Below are positions 30,151-45,100 of a stretch of 64,000 nucleotides of DNA, one piece after another. The stretch comes from Crotophaga sulcirostris (Eukaryota > Chordata > Aves > Cuculiformes > Crotophagidae), in the NCBI GenBank assembly GCA_013397455.1, contig VYZB01000220.1:593856-657855 (forward strand), in the 5' to 3' direction. The notes under the pieces are model-generated. The model ran no database searches. It worked only from the letters and a program-made list of their open reading frames with translations, and was not told the origin of the DNA. Made by a program: the position numbers and the translations under genes. Positions within the stretch are counted from its first letter, which is position 1. Each line of letters begins with the position of its first letter.

Positions 30151-33100
30151 CTGGTAAGAGAGAAATTGGCTGAAATTCTTTTTACTCTTTTCAATTCAGG
30201 CACAAGGCACTACATTGAGAAAGATCTATTACAGGCTCCTCCCTGGTTTTAGGTGATCAGCACTAATTACGCAACCAGAAAAGAAAAAGGTAGCAGCACT
30301 CTAAGTAGCTTTGTACCATTGCTATCAATCCTGTCACTCTGACCAAACTAACTCCAAAGTGTGATCCAGTACTTCAGTCTCTACTGGAAAAGGATCTTTC
30401 AGTCAGACCACGCAAACAGCATTAAGGTTCCACATCCATCTTCTTCCTGGCTTTCTAAAACTTCGGACATCAACCACAGCAGAAGGAAATATCATGAACA
30501 CAGATGTTTCAACAATAAATTCTTGCAACTTTGGAAAAAGCAGACCATGGTTAAGGTAGTGTGCAACACGATCAAGACCTGTGTTGGACACTGAACCCCA
30601 CTTATGTATCATGAAGCTATAACCCCTGCCAAGATCCCAAACACAGCTGCTCTTGGGATTTGTCACGTTGGTGCATTCATTAAAAATTCACAGTTAACAC
30701 TCTGTTCTGTGGGTTTTGCTCTCCTGCTTTGTCCAGGTACAGTCACAGCCATTAACAGCTGGAAAGGGCATTTTTTGGTTAAGTGCCGAGACGTCAACTT
30801 TACCTCCATGGGGTTCACAGTGATGGTCAAAGCAGAGTCATCCCAGTCCATTTCGTTTTCCTTTCCAGTGTCCTGGTCGCGCATTGTTCTCTGATGTGCA
30901 GCTCGGATTCGGAACACCCCCAGAATAATCATAAAAACCAGAAAACTGACGCAAACTACAATCACAACAGTGGCTGTGCTTGGAACAACTGCAACGAGAA
31001 AATAAAGGGAGTTTCTTGGGATGATACTGCTAAGTAATTCTTACATAAGGCTAAAAGCCAATCCTCTGTTCCCACCACCTGCAGGAGGGAAACAGAATTA
31101 TACAAATATTATATGAAGCTACACAGAGGCAGTTTGTCTAAGGCCTCTTGAAAAGTCAGAGTAAAAACTTAAACATTTTTCCTTAATTACATCAATCTGA
31201 AGGACTGACAACATATGGAGAGCAGATTCCACCACACACGGAGACTCCTCTCTGAAACGCTTATTTTTCTTCCTCTCACATCCTACACCCATGCCAAATT
31301 AATATAATTAAAACAGAAAGGACAAGATACCACGACTCATCAGGGGAATAACATTGCAGTTCTTTCCTCATGCCATTCAGAAGAAATACTGTCCCAGTTC
31401 CTCACAGTCCTTTATCTAGGTCTTATTTAAGTCCCCTCAAGACTAGCACACCTCCCATTTTCCAGTGCACATCAACACAAAGCTCTCCTGCTTCCAAGAA
31501 AGTATATTTCATTGATCTCTACAAACTCACTCCTCCCTGCTTGGGCAACAGCAGAACAGACCAAGTAGCAGCTCAGATTACTAGTCCAACACGCTGGTTT
31601 AAAAGCAAGAAGCCTCTGGGGACAGTTTAAAACCAGAAAAACACAGTTTAGCTTCAGTGATGAGGAATTCTTACCTGAAAATGGATGAGGGTTAGCTACG
31701 TTGTGACCAGAGAGATCGACAAACGTATGATGCACGGGGTGAACAAACTGTGGTTGGGCAGCTATGTGATTAGCATGTTCAACTGGGTTAGCCGTGTGGA
31801 TAACATTCACCTAGGGACAAAAAGAAAATGTTCAACTCCAGAAATGCAACAGTTTGTTTCTGAAGAAAAAAAAATAAATTCTATTTCACAGAGCAGGGAA
31901 TCATCCCGACCAGTAGCTTCTTGTATGTTACAATTCCTTGTCATAAGCCCCTGCAGTTTCAGGGCTCTCCAATCTGTTTTAATTAGTCTGGCAAGTTTGG
32001 GCACAGACACAAGCATTTCAGAATAAAACAGATAAAGCCACTTTATTACCAAATTTGGCAGTCAGTCATTTTAATCCTGAAATGACAGTATATATAAAGA
32101 CATATAACACATTAATTACATTTTCTTCATTCCCATCTTCTCTTATTCTGCTGTACGTGTTCCGCTAACAGCAAAGATCCATATTACAGTCAAAGGGTTA
32201 AGAAAAATCTGTTCTTTGAAGTTTAACCCACTCTTAACATAGCTGGCTTTTAGCTACAACTACAAGCTCATCATTTGCACAGCATATTTCACGTTTCCTT
32301 GCCAAACAAGCAAAGCTAAATATACCCCTCCTGCGGCGGAACACTGTAATAAAGGGTACCTGACCAGCTGCACAACAGGAAGAGAACACATTTACTACAG
32401 AACAAGGAAAGCACTTGCAGTTCAACAGTCTGCTAAGATCCTGACTCAAGCTCACAGAATTTCCTCAGGAAACAAAACCATGTTACTTGATTAAAAAAAT
32501 GTCTATTCTGCAACCCAAGAGGCTCCCCAGTCCACTGTAACCTCCCAATTAGTGGTAAACACAATTAACTTTACTGCCATCTCTTTGGTCACTCAAGTCT
32601 CCAGTATCAGTACTCTTACTCTATTTGCTAGGTTTTTTTACTAAATAAATCCAATTCACCCTCTTTGCCTTAACACCTCCATTAGCCATACTATTTCTTC
32701 TACTACACAACTATTTCACCTGTTTAGGCAGCCTTATTTAAAGCTGAAATGAAGGATTAAGAGCACATTTATATATAAAATACAGCCTGAAACTCACACA
32801 TTTACCAGTATTTACTTTACAGGACAAAAATATAAATCAATATTTGATCAATTATTTATCAGCTGAGGCAACAACTTTCACCCTCCTAGCCACCCATGCT
32901 CTAAATCTTGTCCAAGTGATCAGATTAGCTCACATACCTCCACTTTAAACTCATTGCTGACATAGCGTCCATTAAGCTCCGAACAGACCAATTTGAATTT
33001 TCTATCAAAGAGAGAAACCGTGTGCCAGTTTCTGTAGCGTATCAAATGCAAAACCTCTTCATAACTAGCCATAGTATCCACACCTGTGGAGAGAAACAAA

Positions 33101-36100
33101 TAAGTACAACTATTACTTTGCAAAAGACTGCTGCAGCATCATATAATCAACAAACATTACTTCCTTTCTCAGCTGACAGATTTTCAGTTAGTAGAAAAAA
33201 AGGTAACACTGTAAAGACAGACACACACGTATGTGGCTCCTCTGAAATTCTGCGGACTGATTTTGTGATAAAATCCTAGAGCCAGTTAGACTTTAAAGGG
33301 ATTTGGGGAGCCTTTCTTTTGAATATGCAACATATTCTGAATATAAAATAGAAAGGAATGATGCATGCTCCCAGGCACTGGATGATCTGTGGAAGGAACA
33401 AGCCTTTCCTGGGGCAAAGTGTACTTTATTTCCACAGTCCAGAGGTAACCTGTGATTTGGTACTTGAGAGAAGAACAGAAAGGAGGTTCTACAATGACGT
33501 ATTTTCTAGAACCAGAGCTTTCTACAAAATAGTTTTAACACTTCTGAGCTTTAAATTCCAGTCAGAAATGAAGCATTTGGAGTGAGGTGTCACAAAGCAT
33601 CTCTCTAGCACACACTGTTCCCTTATCTTTGTCTTCAGACCCTTCCTACAAGAATGCCAGAGGTGGTGACCCCTACCTGTGATTATCATGCCCAGGTTGG
33701 AACTGCTCATCTCAATGCCTTTCTGCTGTAATCGTGTCATGTCAATCTCCAGGCTTTCTTGTTCCTGATTTAGTTCTTCTCCGAGCACTGTCACCTCACA
33801 CGTATCCAGGTTATGCATGATCTCTTCAGATACCAACGACTCTTGTACTAAAAAGGAGAGAAAAAGCCACAGAGTTAAGCAGAAACAAAGGGGAAGTAGA
33901 CAAAAGCCAAGGAGCTATAAAAAGTCACATGCAAACTCAACTCTTATTCCAGAGCAAATATTAAGATCTGGGCCTAAAGTGAGCAAGTATTCACAAAATA
34001 ATGATTAAAAATAAAAGACAAAATACAAAGAAGGGATATGCACGTGAAGATAATGGCCTGGGCTTACTACCATTTCCAGGCAAACTTCGTTAGACTAGAG
34101 GAGAGCTATCTACACCTTCTCACAAGAGACATACACCTTCTTTTCCCCTACTAGATTCTGTATCAAAAGAGAAATCCATGCCTTTTGGCAAGAGGAAGAT
34201 CCTCCAATGTGATCATTGAATGGGGTAAGGGTAGGCAACTGTTCTAAACAGAACAGAAGGTTACCTGTAGGATCTTCACCTCCATCTCCCTCTGGCTCCA
34301 CCTCCCGTGTAATGGTGCTTATGATGCGAAGCTCAGGGAAGAGGGCAACACCCTCAGAAGTCTCAAACTCTGAAGCAGAGCGAGCAAAATGGTTGATGCC
34401 ACTAAGGCTGATTTTTGGTTCCTCTGGTTGCAAAACCATTACATATCCCTCCACAGAAGGAATGGAGACGCAGGCCTCTTCATTGAAACACCTAGGAGAT
34501 ACAGATGCAGTTTGGCACAGTCAAGGAGGCTACTGGAGAGGGAGGCACAATTATGCAGAGTAATTGCTTTATAAATTTTTAAAAAGCTCTCTCTCAGACC
34601 CTAGAGTCTTAGATAAATTCATCAACTGCGTCAGAAAGTAAGAATTCCCCATCAGGGGAGCAATCTTACAATTAATTTTTACTTACAGTTAACATTTGGC
34701 CCCGTTTTCTATGCTATGACTGACAGCCCCAGATAACACCTTTAATGAAGGCTGTGATACTGAAGACATACTCACAGCAAATCCTTCACAGCACACCCTT
34801 GCAGCAAGTTCCCCTCTATCTGACACACTCCTTACCACATTTTAAGGAAGAAAATAGAGCGCTGATGTAGAAAATATTTGCTGTATTCAAATATGTGATG
34901 GTAACATCCAGCAAGACTCCTTTGTTTATCACAACTAAGATATATGAATTTCACTCCAGGCTTCAGAAGCACCATACAGAGATGCACTACTTGAGGACTA
35001 GGACGTACTTGACAACAGTGGTGATTTTAAGCCTCCGAATCCCAGGTGTTGGGAACTGGCGGGAATTCAAGTAGGAAATGTGCTGCATGGCCTTATCAAC
35101 TCTGTCAATATCGTCCCCTTCTAAGGTCAGTGTTGACTGACTTGGGTTCATGTGGATCTGAAACAGCAGGAAAAAAAAAAAAAAGAGAATACTCAAACAT
35201 TAACCTGATTAGGTTACTTCCAAACAGGAGACGGACAGTTAACATAAAGGAGAAATTTAGCTCAGTTCACACAGCCTTTCTATTAAAAAAAGGCCTGCAA
35301 GTTAGTCTCATGCTACTAAGCTGCTTGTTACAAATCTCTGGTTTTTATTAGACAACCTGGCATAGCTGGCAAAACAGGAGCAGCTTATAAATATGGAATG
35401 TCTCTTCAAAACTTAAAGGGAACAAGCTAATTTTCATTCTTAAACTCCACTAAGACCACGTCTATACAAGAAAGATTTCCTAGCTTTCATGTAATTTTAA
35501 TGCAAAATGTCACACTAGATTAACTCCTTTGATTTGGGACACCCTGACTAACTCTGCCAGCAAAACTTGTAACTATTACCAGTAAAGCAATATAGGTGCT
35601 CCCCTTCATTCCCATGTGACTTTACCTTCACGCCTTTGCCAACACCATCAGCCATCTGCAAATCCAGTCCCTCCTTGCATGTATACAGGCAATCTATCAC
35701 TTTCTTGTTTTCCAGTTTACCAGAACGAATCATTAAACCTGCCAGATTGCCTCGGAAAAACTGAGCCATGCGGAGTTCACCACCTTCACAGAGGGAGGAA
35801 GCAAAAATCTGTTTAAGTTGTGATTCTTTTCATTAGTTTTTTTTTTCTTTTGTAAAGCAACCAATATGCCTTCAGGTACCACAAAGTTATTATACACATG
35901 CAGGTTAGTTTTTATCCATTCTGGGTGTTAACCTTGTGATTATGTTCAAGCATAAAGAATGAATTAAACAGTTCACCATGCATATGGCCTTCAAAACAGC
36001 TGTGGCCATCTTGAACTGTGAAACCAAGGCTCATGTTCCAGTAAAACATTTCAAAAGAAATTGCCCATACAGCGAAGTCGTGTTCTTCAAAAATGAAAGA

Positions 36101-39100
36101 CAGAACCAATGAGATGAACTATGAAACCTGAATCTTCATTTTGGGGTAGCACCTTCTACTAGAAGGTTCTCTACAAAATGGGCAATGCCCACCGGGACAG
36201 GAGACAACAGCATCATTCCTCTAGATGTCAGTTATCTACATCTACACCGATCATTGCAGGTTCCTCTTACACTCAAAGGATAGAAACTTCACAAAGTGAT
36301 TCAGTTAATTTTCTTAAAAAGATGGCTAAGAGTCAACTGCTCCCCTCTAATGGAGCCTCCTTCTCTGTATGGACTCAAGTGAGCAGATTAAACTCAGGTA
36401 ACTCTTCAGATCTCCCAGTTAAGTGAGGAATTGCAACCCAATAAGGACCTTACTGCTTAGATTTTTTGAAGATGACATCACAATGATCATCCTTACCCAT
36501 ATCTTGCTGAATAATGGGGGCACAGAACACCACCCAGAAATGTATATTTCAAGGTCATCATTTACTAAGCTACCAGACTTCTAGAAGGATGTCTAAGCTT
36601 GTTTTAAGGATTCTAAGTGATAAGAGATCCTTGGCATAACTAGAGAACATTTTCAGTAGTGAACTGTCCTGTTAAAAACTATATAATTTACAGCTCCAGC
36701 TCCTATTCCCTGGATTCTGCTACCTCCCTGCTAAATTAAAATCCAACCCACAGCTAGAAGCCTCTTTCCAATTATATTGAGATCGTTACAGAAATTCTTA
36801 AACTTTACAGAAAGAGTACACATCTTGAATTCACTTTTGAAGTATATACTAATTTTAAGTTTCTCAACCCCAGACATAAAATCCATCAAACAATTACTAA
36901 AAATTTCTAAGAAAATAAAACGCTGTAGTCAACCTGGAATACCTGATAGCCAAAGCTTTTATGTCCATTCACTGTAATTAGAATTTTAAATCAATCTCTG
37001 ATCAAGCAAGTATCCACTGTCAATTACAGGTCTGTCTTGAGTTACACAAGGGCAACCTGATCTAATGATGAAATCGTTCTCGCTCTGAGTGGGGAGCAAA
37101 GCTTCCCAACTCCCAGAGGTCCTTCCCAGCCTACTGAATAATTCCAATACGCACATCTCCCTACATACATATATATACATATATTTATATAGGATGAGGT
37201 GCACTGATGTTCTAATAAAACTAGATCAAAGAAATTATAGCTGATATTTTATATCAGCAGCTGAATTTACACCACTTCACTGCAATCACAATGGCTGCAG
37301 ATTTGTACATGGATGTGCATTTGGATGCCACAAAGAAAAAAAAATAAATATCAGCTGATGAAGCTCTGGAAATAGAAGCACAATGAAGAAACAAGCCTAG
37401 GAGAGGATTATGTGAAGGTCAATGGCCCAAATGCAATGCCTGCATTTCATGCTGCGTGTGAGATGAAGCAATGTCTTGGCATAAAAATGAAATAAAACAG
37501 TAGGGAAAAAAACTACAGCAACCTGCAGAGGTTTCAGGCACAGTTTCATTGTCATTTTCATTTCCTGTATATTCTGTAGAAAAGCAAGACAAAGAATAGG
37601 ACAACAGGGAAACGACCAAGCAGTTACAATTTGGCAAATTCTCTTATCACAGAAAATACACTCCCCCAAAAAGCCAGCTCACTCTCATCCCAGCATCTCA
37701 AGGATTATGAGCTCCCTGAAACACTAATAGTAGTTGCAATGCAGGGAAGAAGCAATACTAGGCTGTTAAAAGAACACAACGTTCACAACAAGCCAACCTG
37801 AAGAGCCCCATACACGAGCTGTAGTAAAACTGTCACGCTGGAGAACTTTAACCACAGACACCCCATCTCACACAAACCACTACTAGTAACGAGAAGCAGG
37901 TCTATCACCTGCCTCAATTTACTTTCTCCTCTCCCAGCTACTAAAAGCGAAATTAAGATGAGATCTAGCCTACACCAGCCATTCACCAAAAGGTGTTAAA
38001 TGCTGATCCAAAGGAACCAATTACTGACAGATTTTTTATCGTAACAACATCCTATGTATTAAGCAGTTAATTTATCAGACGGAAGGGGGGGCACAAAAAT
38101 GGAAAATAGTTTTTATTCTGTTAAAATAAGTGTTTTAACAAGGTTTTCCAAAGCCTAAAAATCTCTCTCTCCTTAGAGGTGAGTTGTATACATAACTTAG
38201 AGCACTCCAATTTCTTTTAAAATCTTGGTAAGACCAAAAGGATGGCCTTAAACACTAACCTAACTCCTTTGGCATACTTTCCCCTCCCTGTGGTTCTAAT
38301 TCCCTAATAATCAGGTTTTTGGTGAAATCTTTAAAAGGTAGCCTCAAGTTCTTGTATTCCAGACTTTCAATGCTCCATTTTCAGTCTGCTGTCATCTAAA
38401 AGGAAGTTCATGCCAGAAGAAATTGAAGAATCATATAAGGGTGCCAATATGAAAGCACAGGATTTTTTAATCTAAATGAACATGCGTTTGTTAGGATGCA
38501 GAACGTACATGGAAGCCATTATACAATCCATACACTTAGCTGGAACAGATTTTCCAAGCTCTAGTTTCTTGAAAACCAGCCACTATAGCTTCCCTTTGAG
38601 CTAGAAGAGAGAGCTGGGAAGTGACAAACAGAATGAGGCAAATTATGGAGAGAATAATTAATTGACTTAAAGCAAGGGACAACAGAAGGAATTTGGCACT
38701 GAAATCACATTGATACTGAAAGATAATTTGTCACAAAACAGTAAATTTGATGGAGAGGCTATTTTGATAATGTAATCTTCATTCACACTTCAAAGCCTTA
38801 AAACTCAAGAAGAGAGACAGTGTAAGACAGAAAACTTAATTTGATTAAAATGTCTCAAAGCTTTCCATTTGTCATTCATTCACAAGATACTTTTAGGCAT
38901 TACTGCAGACTGCAACTACAGTCTATACTGTGAACCATAATAAGACATGAATGATTTAACCCTGTTTTATCTCTGACCAAAAAGATCAGCTTTCTACCAG
39001 CTAGGGTGTAATTCAATCAGCCAGCCAACATTTCAGTTCCAGACTGTGAAGCAAGAACATTGTTAGAGATGTCTGGCAATCAGCCTCCACGTTCAGGTGC

Positions 39101-42100
39101 ATTCTTTACTTTTTTCTCAAGTTTTGAAGAGGAAGTTTCACAAGTATTAGAGCACATGAATCAGATTTTACTGCTTGCAGAATATAATGTTTTAAGCCAC
39201 AGTCTGCATAAAATAAAGCAGATGTTTTCTATGTTTACTTTAATAAGCAAAAATGGTAAAATATCCCAGAGACAGCATCACCGCGTTTCTTAGCTGAAGT
39301 GTCTGCTGGCCATGTTTCCACTTATGAGAACACTTTTTCTACAATATGCTTTTCAACCTACTTGAAATTAAGTGTACTGCTTAGTAATCTGAAGTGTATG
39401 ATGTACTCTTACAACTGTTATTAAAAATAAGCTGTTTATATTCCCAAGGTTACCACAAAAATCACTTTGATGGAATGCTGCCTGGTGAGTATTTCACACG
39501 CACCTGTGGTCAATGAGCAAAAACACACTCATGGAAAAAATGACTAAAAGAGGAAACATGGAATACTAGCTAGGAGCAAAAACAACCTGCAAAAGACAAA
39601 ACAAGTTCTCTCTCATGCACTAATAAGATCTGCTATGTACTTCTAGGCTAGCCACAAAGATTAAAAAAAAGGATGATTAAAAGTATTAACAATGGTAAAT
39701 AGTTACCTTGCCAACATGCTCCAACTACCAGCTGTGTTTCTATCTTTGAAGGATGGAGTGGGTAATCTTCAGTCACTGGGAAAGGATCATATGAAACACC
39801 ATCCACGTAAAGAGTTACCGCAGGAAATTCAACATTGAGGACATAATGATGCCAGTCTTTGTCACACACCTGAAAAAAAGAAAGTTTTAAAAATTCTACT
39901 TTAATTTTTTTTTTCCATTACAATTGGGTAACTGATCTGATGCACATTTTGCATATGCAGACATATTGACAACCTAGAAGCCTGTATAGACATATTTTAG
40001 GTTTCACACATGTGGCACACATCTAAGAAAAGCAAATTAACTGTCAAACATCTATAAATAGTTTCTTTTTTGCTATTGCCAAAATAAGAAGCTGCATGTA
40101 TTTCTGTTCCTTTAATTTTTTTTATAATATCTAATAATACCACATTTCAATTTAAAAACACGTATCTACACAAGCACAGTCTGAAATACTGTTACAATAT
40201 AACATTACTTGACAAAGGACCTGCATTTGCTGAGAGGGATTGTTTAGAGAAAAATGTGGCATTTTGCATATAAAAAAGCCTTTCCTGACAGAATTATTTA
40301 TAGTGAAAGATGATTAGGTTTTGGAAAGTAACAGTCTTCCCATGAGGACATTTATGGGCATTTTACCATTAAAACAGCATACATTGCCCCGTGTAGAAAA
40401 TCAGATATACTTACCCATACTAGAAAGTAACTAGTTTAGGTAACTGGCAAAACAGACCTGTAATAGTAACCTAAATAACTAAAAGAACCTTTATATATTT
40501 ACAGCTATATAGGGGCATTTTATCACTCACATCCACAGGATTGGAAAACACGAAATACTTAGTCCCTTCTGTCTCACTCTTCATGATCACAGTATCATGA
40601 ATTCATAGCAGTAACTTCTGCAGATCCCAGAAGGATCCAAGTAAAGATTATTAGAGCCTTCACTTACCAATGTAAAATAATTGAGAATACAGGACTGAAA
40701 AAATACAGACAGACAGATCTTCTCTCTAAATAGGAAGCAGAAAGTACGTGCATCCCTCAGAGGCCTATTAATGCTATTTTTGTGGAGTTAAATCTAATTA
40801 AGAAAACAGATTTGTAGCTACTGTTTGCCACATATAGAAAGTTATAAATTTTATCTTCTAATCCTTTTTCACACCGAAATAAGTTTTTCTGTTATCCCAT
40901 TAACACTTTGACCTGCAAAAATGTCACATGCTCAGAAGTACTTCAATGCTATAAAAAAACTGAAGTACTGCCCTCAGTGTGTTTAGTGAAGTGACATTAC
41001 AACTGAAAGACTGACATGGTATTTTCACATACAAATCCTCATTCTACTGCCTTTCAGGACAATGACTTGCACTTTATTTCATGAGCACCCCACTGGGTTT
41101 AATAAAACCACTAAAGCAGTACATTATAGTCCAGATGAAGAGGTACAGCTGAATCTATCTCTGACACTTGCTCACAAATAAGATAAGGATTGTTGCGTTC
41201 TATAAAACATGACATCAAGAGCCTGGAGTTGCAAAAAGCATTTATTAGTAATCATATTATCAGCGAGTTTAGCCTCCAATGGTTTTCACTGCACCCAAAC
41301 TTACCTGATTTAGTTTCCAGTGAAATTCAGCAGGTTTGTATGTTTTTCCCTCTGAAGGATCTTGGCGGAAGAGGAAAACAAGCCTGCAGTTGTGTACGTA
41401 GAGTGTGTAGTGGTGTCGGTTCATATCTGAGGAAGAGTTTTAGTACTGTTATTTTCTGTAAACCATAAAACTCTAAAAAAAATCATCTGTTCTGTTATTT
41501 CATACCTAAATCCCCAAGTAACTGACATGAAGAAACAAATGAAGAAGTACGTCAGGCACGATAAGAGGAATGAGAAATGTCTGTAATAGTAGTTAGGGCA
41601 AACGTTCTTAACAACCCATGAGTAATACAATAGACAGACATGTCTGTCTCCAAATCCAATCTAAACCAAGGCACAGGACTGAAGACTTAAGAGATAAACC
41701 TGTCAGCAGGAGAAAAAGGAAAGGAGCAGTATTTGCAAATAGAAGAGCTTTTTTGTTACAAACGAGTAGCTTCTACCACATCTTATTACAGTTTCAGACC
41801 ATGCACACATGATGGCAGGGGCTCGTACTTCCCTAAGAGAAAACTATACAGTTGTAGCTCTAAAGGACTTAACATTTAAAATAAATACAAAGGTGAGATG
41901 CTAGAGAAACAATAAGGAAAAGAAACATTTTAGCTACCATATCCATTCCACAGCAAGGACGAGTCAAGAAAGGACGGAATGAAAAAAAAACCAAACCAAA
42001 GTCATGTCAATCTTTCAGCCTGACAGCATTAAATCTGACTGCCTTGTTCCAGTGCAGTATATTCTAGATTGTCTCCCTCCAATAAACCTAGTTCCAGTCT

Positions 42101-45100
42101 TTCAATATTGTACAATATACCACTGAATTGAATACCAATGTTATTTATATTACCAGGAACTATCTGCTGCAAAAATCATACAGTTAGGTCAAACCAAGGA
42201 ATAAAAACAGAAAGCTCATTTTGAAGGTCTGCTTCCCATGGACTTTAAAACTGTATTTAAATTTGCCTTTTTTCTCCAGTTCACTTACTTTCATGAATCC
42301 CAAGTTTTGGGTTTTGATTAACATGAATGAGTGACGGTAGGGAAAAGAGAATATTTGTTCTGAATGTCAGTCACTTCTTTTCAAAGAAATGGTTTTAGGA
42401 TATTACAAATACTGTTAAATGTTTCTTACTTTCAAATAAAATTTAATTAAAGGTGAGGGCTGTTGCAATTTGCTCTATATTCAGCATAGTTTCCTTTGAA
42501 AAACCCAGCAGCACTTTAAATAAAGTATCTTTCTAATACACTGAACAAATCCACTGCTCCAGGTAACAAAGACAAGAATTCTTTTACCCCATTAGACAGC
42601 AATTATGGAAACAGGGTTATCAGATTTCCTTCTTATTAATAGCCTCTTCAAAATGTTGGTGTCTGCAGCATTCAAAGACTGAAATTATGCACAGGGTAAA
42701 AAAAAAAAAACAAAAAAACCCCAACACTTCAGCAATGGAGAAATTACCTCCTCCTAGACAGAAAAAAAAGATACAGTACCAAATGCTGTCACAAAACTTC
42801 ATTTATATATCAATGTTTTCAGGTAGCATCAAGAATAAGGCTTCGGAGATGCAAAATCGAGACTGTGTCGTCAGAATAAGTCATCTACCACGGCAAAAAA
42901 GAAATGCATAACATAAATTGAAATAGAATTAGAAATACAAGTCTTGCCTAATCTGAAGCTAGATAATCTAAGGTCATGCCTCTATAGGTAAGCACAAAGA
43001 AGAATGACTTTCACAGTCCGCTTCATTTCACTTCCAAGAAAAACCTAACCTAGAGAAAAAAAATGAAGGTGTATATAAACAGTCTGGTTGTTTGTTTATA
43101 TTTGAAGCATTGACAAACCTGTCTTGTCTGAATTGCACAGAATTGTCTCTTTCTCTTTGGTTCCAGGCCCATGTCTCATCCATACTGAAATCATGAAGGG
43201 CTCTTTTAGATTGATTGTGACAACGCCATCTGGAATCTTCACAGCTTGCGTGCCATTAAATTCAAAGACCTGGTCACTGTCATGACCATTATCAGTAGGA
43301 AGTCCTATTGTCCAGTTAGCAGCACTACTTGGAGGTGGAAGCAGCTCAGCTGTGCCAGAAGATGCACCTACGATAAAAACGTTCAAATGAAAAAATGGAG
43401 AAACTAAGACCAACACTAGTTTCAAAACACACCGCCTTTCAGAGCACTAATTTTTCCAGCACCGCCAGGATTATAAACCACCATCACACATCAAACAAAT
43501 CCCCTTTTAAGTATCACGACACTAAGAATGGACGTCCCACATAACTATGACTTCCATAAATTTAACTTCTCGATAGACGGCTGTGGAACTTTATTTTGCC
43601 TCTATTTCAGAAGCCATCATGTTAACACCACTTGTCCCTCAGGCCCATGAACACGATGCCTTTCCCTTGACACTGCACCAGTTGTAAGACTAACATCCAT
43701 CCAGCTGAAGAGGGCTGCATCAGCATCCCCTCCCAGACTGCTGTCTCATAACACAGTCAAGGAGCAATGATATCCAGCTCGCTGTTTTTTCCCCACTTCA
43801 AGGCCAAATCATTAATGTCACAGTGACCTAATCAGGGAATAGCTTAGGAATTGCCTGGGTCTCTAGGGTTACTTTGTATTCACACTTTCAACTAACTCCA
43901 ACTGAAGTTGAAGATATAAATAGGCAGTGATAATTTGTCCTGTAATCTCAATTCTTCCGTATTGGCACAAAGGATTCATAAACTTTTCATAAGACCTTTA
44001 ACTGCAGCATATGCGGATGCTAATGTGCCCTTTATTCCTAGGGCAAGCACAGTATAAATTTAACTGATGCAAGTAAACTCTTTTTTCCAAACCATGCTTT
44101 CTTGGTTTTCTCATCTACTTTTTCACCATGTTATGTCTAACCTTGCATCCCTCACATCCTTTGTGCTTCAGAAAAACAGAGAGGTTTTAATGGTTATACC
44201 CTTCCACATATCTCCTTTCAGCTCTTAACTTGAATCACACGCGAGGGAAGTTTTTAAGTCTATATAAGCTAGTGGAGAGGCGGAAGGGCATTCTTTACTG
44301 CATGACAATTATTTTAAAAGTCACCTTCAGTCAATTTCATGCTTTTTATTGTCTGCTAGGCATAAAGTTGGAGGAAACTACATGCATATGAAGGCCATAT
44401 CCACTCACTGATTTGTGGTCTAACATAATGTTCAAAGAAATACTAATAAGCAACAGAGACCACTTTATCTAACAAAAGCATTCTTACCACAGAGCCTGTG
44501 AAGGGATTTCTCAGAGTAGGTGTCTCTATCACAGCCTTTACCAATATGTTCAGTTTCTAGTTCAACTGTTGCTTGAATCGAGGTTATGGGCTCATCACAT
44601 GTCTCCAAACGCATACTGGGGAAGAGAGCTAGAGAACCAGTACCAGGCTCATATTCTATTCTTTTGCTCCAACCTGTAATTTTATCCAAAGAAACAATAT
44701 TAAAAATCTCTTGTGTTTAACTAAAGGTACTAGCAAATGCAAAAAGCAAAATGGAAGCAGATCAAACTAACCTTGCCAGCCAGGCTTGCATGTAGGCTTA
44801 ATGCTAATTTTAACCAAGACATCCTCAGCAGCTCTCTTCTTCCCACAGTCATACGCTGTTACTGTCAGTTTATACTGGTGTTCTTTACCATAGTTTAACT
44901 TTTCTGTGTTTTTTATATAACCTGACACAAAAAAAAGCAATAATCAGATGTCAATATCTGTGCATTTCTCAGGGTCACTGCCAGATTAAATGCATCCAGG
45001 TACCATCTATGTACTTCATGCAGGTACCAAGACTTCAAATAAATACACCTGCAAGTGAATTAGCCCTTTGCTACCTGAGTTTTCAATGCCAGACACCAGG

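Noticed and set aside
30003..30203. Lys/Arg-rich open frame on -
   Set aside because: A shifted frame of the acidic CLSTN1 exon 19.
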